Of a DNA stretch of 64,000 nt, positions 32,342 through 41,992 are shown in pieces (positions within the stretch are counted from its first letter, which is position 1; each line of letters starts with the position of its first letter). Position numbers and translations under genes: made by a program. This DNA is from Polyangiaceae bacterium (GTDB lineage: Bacteria; Myxococcota_A; Polyangia; Polyangiales; Polyangiaceae), in NCBI GenBank assembly GCA_016712345.1, contig JADJRH010000011.1, positions 62,001-126,000 of the forward strand, written 5' to 3'. Below the pieces are notes generated by a model. The model was not told the DNA's origin. It made no database searches and saw only the letters and a list, made by a program, of their open reading frames with translations.

Positions 32342-33034
32342 TTATTCGGCGTCGCCGCAGCTGGGACACGTATCGAGCATGTCGATCGATTCCGGCGCTC
32401 CGTAAAACGGAAGCGCGTGCCCCATGCGAACGCGTTTGGCTTCGAGATAGGGTGCCGAGAATGCGTTGGGCGTGATGAGGGACGGTGCGCGCCCTTCAAC
32501 GGAGATGCCGAGCGCTCTCAGCGCGCCTTCTTTTTCAGGGTTGTTGGTCATCAGCTCAATTGAAGCGATGCCCAGATGTTCGATCATCGCAGCGGCCGCG
32601 GTGTAGTCACGCGCGTCGTCGGGCAAACCGAGCAAGCGATTTGCGTCGACGGTGTCGTGCCCGTGCGATTGAAGCTGATACGCGCGGATTTTGTTGGGAA
32701 GTCCAATGCCTCTGCCTTCTTGGCGGAGGTACAGGAGCACGCCGATGTTGCGCCGAGCGATTTCTTGTTGCGCTGTGTGAAGTTGTTCGCGGCAATCACA
32801 CTTGAGCGAGCCGAACACTTCACTGGTCATGCACTCGGAGTGCACGCGCACGGGGACGTTGCGGCGCCCGCGAACGTCACCCCGAACGAGGGCAACGTGG
32901 TCGCGTGGCAGGTCGGTGTTTTGGTCGGCTTCCCAATGGAAAACGACCATTTCAAACGGACCGAACGTTGTTGGAAGAGTTGTTTGAGCGACAATCTTGA
33001 GCTGAGGCCGGATGCCCACGGGGGGGACGTACAT
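32342..33034 (-). CDS. ribA: GTP cyclohydrolase II
   Basis: 230 residues from ATG 33034, which follows AAGGAG by 7 bases; longer frames start inside non-conserved sequence. It converts GTP to 2,5-diamino-6-ribosylamino-4(3H)-pyrimidinone 5'-phosphate, the first committed step of riboflavin synthesis. Visible motifs are the GTP-contacting VRVHSECMTSEVFGSLKCDC with the three zinc Cys (C in ECMTS, then CDC), LLYLRQEGRGIGLPNKI, YQLQSHGHDTVDANRLLG and LMTNNPEK. It is monofunctional: no RibB domain is fused, and no other rib gene is near. The end CPSCGDAE is an extra tail not usual for the family. Confidence 0.95.
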   Translation of the reverse strand: MYVPPVGIRPQLKIVAQTTLPTTFGPFEMVVFHWEADQNTDLPRDHVALVRGDVRGRRNVPVRVHSECMTSEVFGSLKCDCREQLHTAQQEIARRNIGVLLYLRQEGRGIGLPNKIRAYQLQSHGHDTVDANRLLGLPDDARDYTAAAAMIEHLGIASIELMTNNPEKEGALRALGISVEGRAPSLITPNAFSAPYLEAKRVRMGHALPFYGAPESIDMLDTCPSCGDAE

Positions 33035-33277
33035 CTCGCTCTCCTTCTGAAAGGCCATGCTGGCCGCGGTTTGAGAGAGGGGACAGTGTATGCCCAAAAG
33101 CGTGGTTTGTCTTTTGGGTCGGCTCTGTGCAAACGTCAACGGGGGTTGGACAACATTTGTACAACATCGTACACAGGCTGTTCAACCGCCCGAACGTGAA
33201 AGACCGCGCTTGCGTGGAAGCGCTCAAAAAACGACCGTTCTTCCGACGTTTGGCCTAAAGCGAGCCGCTTTTAAGCC

Positions 33278-34147
33278 GTGACTCAAACCCGACAGCCGCA
33301 AGCCCTTCCCGACTTTGTTCTGAAGCCGATCGGCGTTGTGTACTCACCGTTTGTTGAGAAGAAGGACGCTCCGCGACAGCCCGCCGCGGCGCGTGATGTG
33401 GTTGGGCGTATTGAACTGTTTGCGACGCCGGGAATGGAGCACGCGGTTTCGGATCTCGACGGTTGCGACCATCTGTGGGTGATCTTCGTGTTTCACCTCG
33501 CGGGTGATTTTAGGCCGAAGGTGCTCCCGCCGCGAAGCGCCGAAAAGCGCCGTGGTGTACTCGCAACGCGGTCGCCTCATCGGCCCAATCCGATCGGGCT
33601 TTCGGTGGTGCGGCTCGATCGCGTGGACGGGTTGACGCTTCACGTTCGTGATGTGGACATGCTCGATGGCACGCCGGTCCTCGACGTGAAACCGTACGTT
33701 CCGTACACCGACAGCGTGCCTCACGCGCGCGTTGCGTGGCTCACCCCGCTTGTCGAAGATGCGTTGAGCGGCGCGACGCAGAGCGCTGCGCAGAGCGGGG
33801 GCGTTCGCGATCCTGAGCGGGGATTTGAGGTGATTTTCGGCGAGGATGCGAAGTGTACACTTGAATTTTTGAAAGAGTCGTTTGGCCTCGATCTGGGGCC
33901 GAGCATTACTCAGGTGCTTTCACTCGGTCCTCAGCCCCATCCGTATCGGCGCATCAAAAAAACCGAGGCGGGTCTTGTCTTGGCGCTTAAAGATTGGCGT
34001 GTACACTTCAGGGCGGAGGGCCGGGTGATCTCGGTCGAATCGATCGAAACGGGTTACCGGCCCAAGCAGCTTGCGATGGGTGGACCCAACCTCACGGATA
34101 TGATTCTTGCGCCCCACCGGGCACTTTCGTCTCGGAAACGCCCGTAA
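33278..34147 (+). CDS. trmO: tRNA (N6-threonylcarbamoyladenosine(37)-N6)-methyltransferase TrmO-like
   Basis: 289 residues with a GTG start at 33278. It belongs to the TrmO/TsaA (YaeB, UPF0066) family, which methylates t6A37 in tRNA-Thr. Motifs seen are FVLKPIGVVYSPF near the start, DLDGCDHLWVIFVFH, GVLATRSPHRPNPIGLSVV (the family signature) and DMLDGTPVLDVKPYVPYTD. The C-terminal 130 residues contain a conserved-looking PYRRIKKTEAGLVLALKDWRVHF. It is longer than E. coli TrmO (235 residues). It is a single gene, divergent from ribA and convergent with the FG-GAP lipoprotein. The coincidence of a tRNA-Thr gene 4 kb away is probably chance. Confidence 0.88.
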   Translation: MTQTRQPQALPDFVLKPIGVVYSPFVEKKDAPRQPAAARDVVGRIELFATPGMEHAVSDLDGCDHLWVIFVFHLAGDFRPKVLPPRSAEKRRGVLATRSPHRPNPIGLSVVRLDRVDGLTLHVRDVDMLDGTPVLDVKPYVPYTDSVPHARVAWLTPLVEDALSGATQSAAQSGGVRDPERGFEVIFGEDAKCTLEFLKESFGLDLGPSITQVLSLGPQPHPYRRIKKTEAGLVLALKDWRVHFRAEGRVISVESIETGYRPKQLAMGGPNLTDMILAPHRALSSRKRP

Positions 34148-34213
34148 CGCGGCGTGATGCGACGCGGCCCGCCGGCCCAATGAAAAGTACACATGGGTTG
34201 GCGTGCTGCCGTT

Positions 34214-37200
34214 TTATTGGATGCAGCCGTTGAGAAGCACAATGAGATCCGGCCCGGCGATAGCTGTGGAGGTGAGCGCTATGTCGGGCTTGCCGTCGAG
34301 GTTGAAGTCGTTGATGACTTGACCCCACGGATACGGCCCCGCTTCCCAGCGGTACGGTTGGCCGAATGTGCCGTTTCCCTGGTTGAGAAGCACCGACACG
34401 TCAAAAGACGATTCGCTGGTCATCACGAGGTCGATGAAGCCGTCGCTGTTCATGTCGGCGGCGTTGACACGAAGTGCTCCCCACGGCGAAAAATACGTGA
34501 CCGGGGCTGGAAACGTGCCGGTTCCGTTGCCCATGAAGATGTCGGTCATGCCGCCGTTGTAGCGGGCAACGGCGAGATCCATGTGGCCGTCGCCGTTGAG
34601 GTCGGCCGCGACGACGCCGCCCGGCCCGAAGGTCGTGGAGTAGTTTACCGCGGGGGCGAATGTGCCGTTCCCGTTGTTGAGCAACACGCTCATGTTTTGG
34701 CTCCAAATGTTCACAACGGCGATATCAAGTGCTCCGTCACCGTTGAAATCATCGAGTCCGAGATCGCGTGCGGCGTCACCCGTTGGATAGGACGTGCCCG
34801 GGCCGAACGAACCCGTGCCGGTGTTGATTCGAACGTTTACGCCGTCCGCTAAAACGTCGGCGGAGATGAGGTCGCGTTTGCCGTCTCCGTTCACGTCGGC
34901 CAATTCAATGTCCCAGGCACTGCCCGGGCCTGCCGAGGACGCGGCATTTGAAAAGGTTCCGTTGCCCTGGTTGATGTACACACAAGCGCCGTTTCCAGCC
35001 GCCACGATGTCGGGCTTTAGGTCGCCGTTGACATCGGCAGCATCCAATACCTCGGTGTTGGGCGCGCATACGGCGTGGGTGGACGTTTGGGCAAACGCTC
35101 CGCCTCCTTGGTTTGTGTACACACGGACAAGATACGAATTGGCATCCACGAGAGCGATGTCGGGCAGGCCGTCGTTGTTGAAGTCGGCCGATGTCACATC
35201 GCGGGGGCTTGTTCCGGCCGCATAGTGTACACCTGACGGAAAACCGCCTGCGCCGTTGTTGATGAGGGGTCGAACGCCGGAGTAGCGGAGCTGAACGAGC
35301 AGGTCGTCTTTGCCATCGGCGTTGAGATCCGCAGTGGCAATGCCCATTGGATAGAAACCAGCTCCCACGGATTGCGAAGCCCCGAACGCCCCTGTGCCCA
35401 TGCCCAAATACACGCTGACAAAGCGCGTTGCCGAGTTGGATGCGGCGGCGGCATCCACGAGACCGTCGCCGTTGATGTCGGCCAGCACCACGCCACTGTG
35501 AGCAACGGCGGACGGATAGTGGACGGCGGCAGCGAATGTCCCGGCCCCCATGTTGAGCAACACGCTTAGACCGGAGGTGCCCGCAACGACCAGATCGCGC
35601 GCACCGTCGCCGTTGAGATCGCGCGCCGCGACAGCGTTGGGGCCCGTTGCAACGGTGTACTCAACCGCTGTGCCGAACGTTCCGTTGCCCGCGTTGAGAA
35701 GCACGCTGACGCTGTTGCCGGCTCCGTTGGCGGCAGCGATGTCGCGCGCGCCGTCGCCGTTGAGGTCGAGTGCGACAAGGGCTTTGGGGCCGGCTCCAAC
35801 GGCGTAGCTCGTGGAAGTTGGAAACGTGCCGTTACCCTGGTTTAGTCGGATCCGAACCTGATTTGTGGAGGTGATTGCCGTGGCGATGTCGGCCTTTCCA
35901 TCGCCGTTGAAGTCTACCGCTTCCACAGCGAAGGCCTGAGCGCCGAGATTGATGTTGGTGGCATTGCCAAGCGTGCCACCACCTTGATTGAGTCGAATGA
36001 TCAGCGTGTTGCTGCCCACCGCGGCGAGGTCGGCCAAACCGTCGCCCGTCATGTCGCCGAGGGCGACCGCTTTGAGCGCAAATCCGGTAGTGTACGTTTG
36101 TGCCGTTGTGTACTTTCCGCCGGGCTGAGAAAGCGAAGCGCCGAGCAAAAGCGCATAACCGTCCGCTTGAGCCACGTCGGGCTGGCCGTCTCCGTTCATT
36201 TCGCCGACGGCAAAGCCCACGAGATCAACAAACCCGGTAGACATGGTGATGTTGGGCCAGGAGGGCAGTCCGAAAAAGCCCGCACAGGTTCCCGAGGAAC
36301 ATTGGCCGGCCGTGCACGTTGCCCCACCCCCGCAAACGACGGGCGTGCCGGCTTGGCAAACACCGGCCTGGCAGGTGTCACCGGCCGTGCATCCATCGCC
36401 GTCGGAACACGCCGCGCCGTTGGCTTTGAGGGGGTTTGAGCATGTGCCGTTCGCCGGGTTGCAGGTGCCCGGAGCGTGGCATTGATCCATGGCAGTGCAC
36501 ACCACTTGATTGCCGCCCACACACGTTCCCGATTGGCACGTATCGGTTTGTGTACACGCGCTGTTGTCGCTGCACGCGGAGCCGTTTGTTTTGGGCGGAT
36601 TGGAGCAAATACCCGTGGCGGGATTGCAAACGCCCACGTCGTGACACTGGCTCTGGGCGGTGCACGTAACCGTGCTCGATGACGTGCAAACGCCCGCCTG
36701 GCAAATGTCCCCTTGTGTACACGCGTTGTTGTCGGTGCAGGCGCTTCCGTCGGCTTTCACGGGGTTGGAGCACATTCCCGTACCCGGATCGCACGACCCC
36801 GCTGTGTGGCATGGGCCGAGCGGCGTGCAAACAACCGGGTTCATGCCCACGCAGGCTCCGGCCTGACACGTGTCCGTTTGTGTACACCCGTTTCCATCGT
36901 CGCAGGTGGCTCCAGCCGGTTTTGACGGTTGGCTGCACACTCCCGTGGCCGGGTCACACACGCCCGCCGTGTGGCATTGATCGAGCGGTGTACACACGAC
37001 CGCGGGGCCCGGCACACACATGCCCATTTGACACGTATCGTTTTGTGTACACGCGGTGCCGTCACTGCATGCCGCACCACTGGGCAGCGGCGGATAACTT
37101 GGAATGCCGCCGGTGCAAACCTGATCGGTGCACGGATTCATGTCGTCGAGGGGCAAGTCCAACGCGTTGGGGAGCGCGGTGATGTTGCCCGCTCCGTCAC

Positions 37201-38002
37201 ACGCCGCCGATTTGCAATCACCCGATTGTTGCATTGAAAGAGGCGTGCCCAACGCCTTGAACTGAACACCGCAGGCGCCGTTGGTGCATGTTCGCGTTTT
37301 GCACTCATCGTCGGATCCGGGGCAGTCGGATGGTTGGAGACAACCTTTGCAAACCCCGTTTCCGTCGCACAAAAGAGGCCCATTTCCAGGCGATTCACTG
37401 CAATCTGTCCCCGCTGGAAGGGGCATGTTTGACGGAACGCCGCTGTCACAAGCGTCGACCGTGCACGCGTTGGAGTCGTTGGGGATGTCCGCGTTGTCCG
37501 CCACATCCACGATCGCGCCTGCGCCGTCGCAAACAGCCACTTTGCAATTGCCGGCCGTTTGCGTCACCAGCTCGGTGCCGGCTGCGGTGAAGTTGGTGCC
37601 GCACACGCCGCCGGAGCATGTCGGCGCCTGACATTCATCACCGATGCCCGGGCAATCGGCCGCGACCAAACACTCCACGCAGGCGCCTGTTGCGTCGCAA
37701 ATTCCGCCGTCACACGGGCCGCCTTCCGCCACCGGATTGTGCACCGGCACGCCGTTTTCACAAACATCGGCGGTGCACGGGTTTCCATCGTCTTCAGGTG
37801 TACACTCGGTGCCGCCCGAGCCGCCGGTGCCTCCCGAACTCGTTGCACCCGAGCCGGCCGTTCCGCTGGTTGTGGCCGCGCCTTCACCCGTGCTTGTGGT
37901 GCCCACGCCTCCCGAGCCCGCTTGACCCGATGAGCTTTGCGTTTCCGAGCCACATCCCCCGAAGCAAACGACAACTGCCAGAAGCAGGATCCACCGTGAC
38001 AT
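34214..38002 (-). CDS. FG-GAP/VCBS-repeat lipoprotein with Cys-rich repeats
   Basis: 1262 residues from ATG 38002 (GGAGAGG just upstream). The lipobox ends at C17 (FGGC), followed by a Gly/Ser/Thr linker of about 65 residues. About residues 70-570 are Cys-rich: several modules with DNPCTxDxC-like spacing, then four full repeats and one partial repeat of about 55 residues with the pattern ACTQxDTCQxGxCV...C...GxCxPxTGxCSxP. The remainder holds 14 FG-GAP/VCBS units with calcium-type loops such as DFNGDGKADIA and LNGDGARDLVV. Fourteen units could build two seven-bladed propellers. Such proteins are surface adhesins or ligand binders; the target is unknown. The gene is single, and its upstream gap contains tRNA-Thr. 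Confidence 0.85.
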   Translation of the reverse strand: MSRWILLLAVVVCFGGCGSETQSSSGQAGSGGVGTTSTGEGAATTSGTAGSGATSSGGTGGSGGTECTPEDDGNPCTADVCENGVPVHNPVAEGGPCDGGICDATGACVECLVAADCPGIGDECQAPTCSGGVCGTNFTAAGTELVTQTAGNCKVAVCDGAGAIVDVADNADIPNDSNACTVDACDSGVPSNMPLPAGTDCSESPGNGPLLCDGNGVCKGCLQPSDCPGSDDECKTRTCTNGACGVQFKALGTPLSMQQSGDCKSAACDGAGNITALPNALDLPLDDMNPCTDQVCTGGIPSYPPLPSGAACSDGTACTQNDTCQMGMCVPGPAVVCTPLDQCHTAGVCDPATGVCSQPSKPAGATCDDGNGCTQTDTCQAGACVGMNPVVCTPLGPCHTAGSCDPGTGMCSNPVKADGSACTDNNACTQGDICQAGVCTSSSTVTCTAQSQCHDVGVCNPATGICSNPPKTNGSACSDNSACTQTDTCQSGTCVGGNQVVCTAMDQCHAPGTCNPANGTCSNPLKANGAACSDGDGCTAGDTCQAGVCQAGTPVVCGGGATCTAGQCSSGTCAGFFGLPSWPNITMSTGFVDLVGFAVGEMNGDGQPDVAQADGYALLLGASLSQPGGKYTTAQTYTTGFALKAVALGDMTGDGLADLAAVGSNTLIIRLNQGGGTLGNATNINLGAQAFAVEAVDFNGDGKADIATAITSTNQVRIRLNQGNGTFPTSTSYAVGAGPKALVALDLNGDGARDIAAANGAGNSVSVLLNAGNGTFGTAVEYTVATGPNAVAARDLNGDGARDLVVAGTSGLSVLLNMGAGTFAAAVHYPSAVAHSGVVLADINGDGLVDAAAASNSATRFVSVYLGMGTGAFGASQSVGAGFYPMGIATADLNADGKDDLLVQLRYSGVRPLINNGAGGFPSGVHYAAGTSPRDVTSADFNNDGLPDIALVDANSYLVRVYTNQGGGAFAQTSTHAVCAPNTEVLDAADVNGDLKPDIVAAGNGACVYINQGNGTFSNAASSAGPGSAWDIELADVNGDGKRDLISADVLADGVNVRINTGTGSFGPGTSYPTGDAARDLGLDDFNGDGALDIAVVNIWSQNMSVLLNNGNGTFAPAVNYSTTFGPGGVVAADLNGDGHMDLAVARYNGGMTDIFMGNGTGTFPAPVTYFSPWGALRVNAADMNSDGFIDLVMTSESSFDVSVLLNQGNGTFGQPYRWEAGPYPWGQVINDFNLDGKPDIALTSTAIAGPDLIVLLNGCIQ

Positions 38003-38199
38003 CGCGCCTCTCCGTTTCCCCAACGCGGCGAAGCCCGAACACGGTCGATTGGCCATCCGTGCGGCATTCCCACCGTTTTGAAGAGCCTAGACGGCACCAT
38101 TCGTGCGGTATCCCGTCAAGACGGCGACAAGATCCCGACGGGAAGCGGCGCGTTGTGTACGCTCTCGATGAGCTGCCGGAGGGGTTCTCGCAAAAGCCC

Positions 38200-38227
38200 T
38201 TGACGATGAAACTTTGGTGGGTAGTAT
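38200..38227 (+). promoter_or_regulatory. Sigma70-type promoter of tRNA-Thr
   Basis: TTGACG at 38200-38205, a 16-base spacer, then TAGTAT at 38222-38227, placing transcription start near 38234, about 17 bases before the mature tRNA. Confidence 0.6.
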
Positions 38228-38250
38228 CGCGCGCCCTTGCCGTCGCAAGC

Positions 38251-38322
<72 letters not shown>

Positions 38323-38350
38323 CGAATAATTCCGCGCGGTTACGCGTCGC

Positions 38351-38395
38351 GGGTCGGCCACTGGCCGACCGGTCGGCCGGCCGACCGGCCGACCC
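38351..38395. repeat. Nested GC-rich palindromes after tRNA-Thr
   Basis: GGTCGGCC/GGCCGACC units are iterated five times. They include a perfect 20-bp palindrome at 38369-38388 (CCGGTCGGCC and its complement) inside a larger GGGTCGGCC...GGCCGACCC hairpin. It could terminate the tRNA, although no T-run follows. The rest of the gap to 38574 has only a doubtful 70-codon leftward frame (38340-38552), which I do not call. Confidence 0.6.
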
Positions 38396-38574
38396 GAGGG
38401 GTGGTGAGTCCGCGAATGACGCAGTGCCCGTCCACGGCGATCACGTCGATGCGCCCTTGCGCGAAAAAAGGGGTCTTCAACACGCGACCTGTTTCCGCGC
38501 TGCGCATGGCGTATTCACAAAACCTGTCAAGCCCTCCTTTTGCTATTCGCAATTCGAGCTAGGCTTGGGACTTC

Positions 38575-39085
38575 ATGAAAGAGGCTTCTGTCCTTGCTTA
38601 TCAACCGCTTCTTGCGCGGCCCAGTCTGGTTGTTGGGTACGCTGCAACCATTGTCGTTGCCGTTTGGACTGGAAAGCCCCCCCGTCGCGGACGATGTTCG
38701 CGCCTGTGCACAGGCCATGCTCCAAAAAGCCAAATCACTCGGCAAGTGCGCGCTCATCGTGGTTGTTTCACCGCTCATGCCACTTCCAGATCACGACGCG
38801 CGCGCCGTCATTCAAGCCGAAGTGCAGAAGTTGGACCCCTACGTGATCTGCGGCGCCACAGTCATCAGCGATCCTGGCCTCGCGGGCTCGGCCAAGCGAG
38901 CTGTTGTGTCCACAATGCAGCTCATCACACGTCCAAGGCATCGCGAGAAAATTGTCGGTACGTCGATGGACGCGGGGCGCTTCGTCGCTTCTGAATTGCT
39001 GCGGGTAGATCCATCGAGTCCAACAACAACGGCGATTGCCGCCATGGTCGATCGCGCTACCAAATCGGCTTGGGGTGGTACTTGA
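38575..39085 (+). pseudogene. Hypothetical protein gene, frameshifted at a C7 tract
   Basis: The N-terminal frame from ATG 38575 reads MKEASVLAYQPLLARPSLVV... up to VAVWTGKPP. Beyond a run of seven C at 38677-38683 the sensible continuation (VADDVRACAQAMLQKAKSLGKCALIVVV...) is in the next frame, to a stop at 39085. Removing one C would give one open protein of about 169 residues. It resembles the layout of a common myxobacterial family of small single-domain proteins of about 150-170 residues without known function. A rival start in the second frame at 38594 gives an implausible N-terminus. The cause may be mutation, sequencing error at the homopolymer, or phase variation. Confidence 0.55.
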
Positions 39086-39130
39086 TCCCGGTTTGCCCCC
39101 GAGCGCCTCTTTCGCGTTACCATTCGGCTG

Positions 39131-39844
39131 ATGTCCGCGCTTGCAGATGAAACCCAGGCCCTGCTCGATGATCTGATTGCCAGTCTGCCCACCGCCCCGC
39201 CCGAAATGAGACCCATTGTTGAGGCGCAGATTCGCAATGCGCAGGACTCATTGCGAATGCTCAAAAGCGTTGAGCCGCAGATGGCTCAGAATAAGCAGTT
39301 TCGGCCCCAGCTCACGCCTCAAGTTCAAGCCTTTTTTACCTCCGCCGCCGGGCCCGACATTCCCACGTGGGTCGCCGACACACTAATGCGTTCAGACGTT
39401 TCGGAGCACATTCTCCGTTGTCCGCAGGGCGCTCGGGTGTACGAAGACGAGCTGAATGCTGGCTGTGCAATACCGAGAGGTATTGGCTCAATTCCCATGC
39501 GACAAGGCATCTCACTGGCGTTTTACCATTCGGGAAGGCTTCGATCACAGGCGTTTTATGAACGGGGACTCCTTCGTTGGTCCATCAGTTATCACGCCAA
39601 CGGTGGCCGCGAAAACAGAGGACTCTACTGCGATCGTGTGGAGCGTGAACACTTGGCTCACGGCCTTCACACGACACAATGTTCCACGGGCGCTGTCACG
39701 GCACAGTCGTATTGGCACTTAGGTATCCACCACGGGTGGACCAAACTTTGGGAGGAAGACGGCTTTCCCATCGGCGCCACACTTTACGAACAGGGCCGCG
39801 AAATCGACTGGGTTATGTCCGACGGGTCACGTCGGCCAAGCTGA
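39131..39844 (+). CDS. MORN-like repeat protein, 237 aa
   Basis: A soluble protein from ATG 39131. The N-terminal 90 residues are helical (LADETQALLDDLIASLPTAPPEMRP). From about residue 120 onward there are weak repeats of the antitoxin-like/MORN_2 kind: AFYHSGRLRSQAFYERGLLRWSISYHANGG, then HHGWTKLWEEDGFPIGATLYEQGREID. MORN-type repeats give short beta hairpins used for protein or lipid contacts. No enzymatic site is visible. It follows the frameshifted gene after 45 bases and precedes the second kinase by about 100, so a common transcript is possible. Confidence 0.55.
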   Translation: MSALADETQALLDDLIASLPTAPPEMRPIVEAQIRNAQDSLRMLKSVEPQMAQNKQFRPQLTPQVQAFFTSAAGPDIPTWVADTLMRSDVSEHILRCPQGARVYEDELNAGCAIPRGIGSIPMRQGISLAFYHSGRLRSQAFYERGLLRWSISYHANGGRENRGLYCDRVEREHLAHGLHTTQCSTGAVTAQSYWHLGIHHGWTKLWEEDGFPIGATLYEQGREIDWVMSDGSRRPS

Positions 39845-39947
39845 GTCTCCGCGGGGCACACGCACCGCCGCTCTCAAGGTGAGTTGCGCCGAACAATTGT
39901 TCTTCGTGCTCCGCCCCGCCTCGCGTACGCTGCCCCAGCAGGCGGAG

Positions 39948-41990
39948 ATGTCAACGCAGACGCTCGCAGACGGCACGATTGTCGCCGAGAGATATCGGAT
40001 TGTGCGCTGCCTCGCCCGAGGCGGAATGGGGACCGTCTACGAAGTTGTACACACCTCCACCAATCGGCGCCGCGCGCTCAAGCTCATGCACTCGCACATT
40101 CTTCACAACGAAGAGTTGCGTGAGCGCTTTTCACGCGAGGCCAAAGTCGCGGCCGAGGTGGAGAGCGACTACATCGTTGAAGTGTTCGACGCCGGCGTTG
40201 ATGCAGGCACGTCCATGCCGTTCATCTGCATGGAGTTGCTTCGCGGTGAAGAGTTGAGTCGCCGCATCAAGCGGCTGGGCACAATCGCCGCAGCCGACGT
40301 CGCTACGTATGTCCAACAAACGGCGCTTGCCCTCGATCGCATGCACGAGGCGGGCATCGTTCACCGCGATCTCAAGCCCGAAAACCTTTACATCAGCGAG
40401 GGAAAGGACGGCCCGCCGCGCATCAAAGTGCTCGACTTCGGCATCGCAAAGGTGGTCGCCGAAGGAGTCAACAGCGGGCCCGCCACGTTGTCTGTAGGCA
40501 CGCCGCTCTACATGGCGCCCGAGCAGTTCAGAGCGCACGGAAAGTTGTCTCCCGTGACCGATGTGTACGCACTCGGAATGATTGCGTACACAAGCCTCGT
40601 TGGCTCGCCTTATTGGGACGACGAATCGCGCGTTGGAAATATCTTTGCGTTTGGCTCTGTCGTGGGCCAGGGCATTGTTGAGCGCCCGAGTGAACGTGCC
40701 AAAAAAAAGGGTGTCACGTTGCCCACCGGCTTCGACGAATGGTTTGCCCTTGCAACCAACCTCCATGCCGAGCACCGCTTTCAGTCAGCCTCCGAAGCGT
40801 CGCGCGCCCTTTCAGAAGTGCTTGGCAGCACTGCCGCGCTTGGATCTTCTCCGTTTTTGCCAAGTCCGGTTGTTGCGGTGGCCGAACATGCGGCACGCGT
40901 TTCTTCGGTAGAACCTTCCGCGTCGGCCGCAGCGCCGCCGGTCGAGGCAGGATCCACAGAAGACTTGCCCAAGCTTTTCGAAGACGAAGAGGGGCAAACT
41001 CTCGTATACAAACCGTCTCAATCCAAGGCCGATCTGCTCCAAAAAGTCTTGGCTCACCGAGAAGCGCGCCGCGCCGCAGACACCAAAGCCAAGGCTGCTC
41101 CAAAGCCGGGTCAAGCCGCACCCGCCTCCGTACAGCCTTCCTTGGGGCAACCCAATTCTCAATCGGCCAATTCCGTTTCAGCAGAACCTCCAGCCGCTCA
41201 ACCTGACGCAGCTCCGGCGGCTCGTTCAACCATTCCGTTCCAATCTCCCCAGTCCGATGCGGTGCAGGCGCTCGACAAAACAACGCCCCTTCAATCTCCC
41301 GCATCGCCCGTGTCGCTCGCTTCGCCCTCATTGTCCAGTATCCCCGCAGAAGCGCGAACGCAGGTGTACACACCGGCGTCACCTCAACCAGATCAGAAAT
41401 CTACCCAACCACCCCCGGTGGACAGGCGTCCTCCCCAGCCTGCCAGTGTCCGGCCGCCCGCGTTTAACACCCTGACACCGTCCGGCGCTGTGCTTTCGGT
41501 CCCTCAAACACCGCCGGTAGAATCGGTCGCGCCGCCGCCACCGCCTCCGCCCCAGGCTCTCGTTTCCCCTCCGCCTAAACCCGCCGGCGGTACATGGAAG
41601 ATTTTCATCGGCGTCACGGCTGCCGCGACGGTTGGAATACTGCTTGTCGTGTTTGGTACATCCAAGCCCGCGGCTTCTAACACCAGCGCCCCAGAAGTTG
41701 CTTCCACCCACGTTGCTGCCCCTCCTGCCGTGGCTCCCAATGCCGCCGCACCCGCCGACACGGCCGCTTCAAGTGCACCCGCAGCTACAAACGCCGCATC
41801 AGACGTTGCCCCGGCACCCTCGTCGAGCGCAGAACCTACCCCATCGGGCGCGGCTTCGGCGAGCGCGGCGCCTGCGGTCAGCGCCTCGGCTCAGGCGGTG
41901 CCCACTTCCCCCGGCGCGGCGGGCGCCCCCAAGTCCACATCCAGTGGTAAGGTTAAAGGTGGCCCGCGCACCCAATCCACCCAGGAGTAA
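39948..41990 (+). CDS. Membrane-anchored Ser/Thr protein kinase with long Pro/Ala-rich tail
   Basis: 680 residues from ATG 39948 (GGCGGAG adjacent); a GTG at 39879 would add 23 non-conserved residues. The Hanks-type kinase domain (about 15-290) has CLARGGMGTVYEV (21-33), Lys K45, HRDLKPEN starting at 139, DFG at 163-165 and GTPLYMAPEQF, so it should be active. A disordered Pro/Ser/Ala-rich linker of about 250 residues leads to one membrane helix (551-570, KIFIGVTAAATVGILLVVFG). The periplasmic end is a 110-residue Ala/Pro/Ser tract without a folded sensor. It is followed after 2 bases by the start of a truncated exported protein gene. Confidence 0.9.
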   Translation: MSTQTLADGTIVAERYRIVRCLARGGMGTVYEVVHTSTNRRRALKLMHSHILHNEELRERFSREAKVAAEVESDYIVEVFDAGVDAGTSMPFICMELLRGEELSRRIKRLGTIAAADVATYVQQTALALDRMHEAGIVHRDLKPENLYISEGKDGPPRIKVLDFGIAKVVAEGVNSGPATLSVGTPLYMAPEQFRAHGKLSPVTDVYALGMIAYTSLVGSPYWDDESRVGNIFAFGSVVGQGIVERPSERAKKKGVTLPTGFDEWFALATNLHAEHRFQSASEASRALSEVLGSTAALGSSPFLPSPVVAVAEHAARVSSVEPSASAAAPPVEAGSTEDLPKLFEDEEGQTLVYKPSQSKADLLQKVLAHREARRAADTKAKAAPKPGQAAPASVQPSLGQPNSQSANSVSAEPPAAQPDAAPAARSTIPFQSPQSDAVQALDKTTPLQSPASPVSLASPSLSSIPAEARTQVYTPASPQPDQKSTQPPPVDRRPPQPASVRPPAFNTLTPSGAVLSVPQTPPVESVAPPPPPPPQALVSPPPKPAGGTWKIFIGVTAAATVGILLVVFGTSKPAASNTSAPEVASTHVAAPPAVAPNAAAPADTAASSAPAATNAASDVAPAPSSSAEPTPSGAASASAAPAVSASAQAVPTSPGAAGAPKSTSSGKVKGGPRTQSTQE

Positions 41991-41992
41991 CC

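Noticed and set aside
38340..38552. 70-codon leftward frame after tRNA-Thr
   Set aside because: It crosses the iterated palindrome, has no ribosome-binding site that I can see and no recognisable family, although part of it is protein-like.
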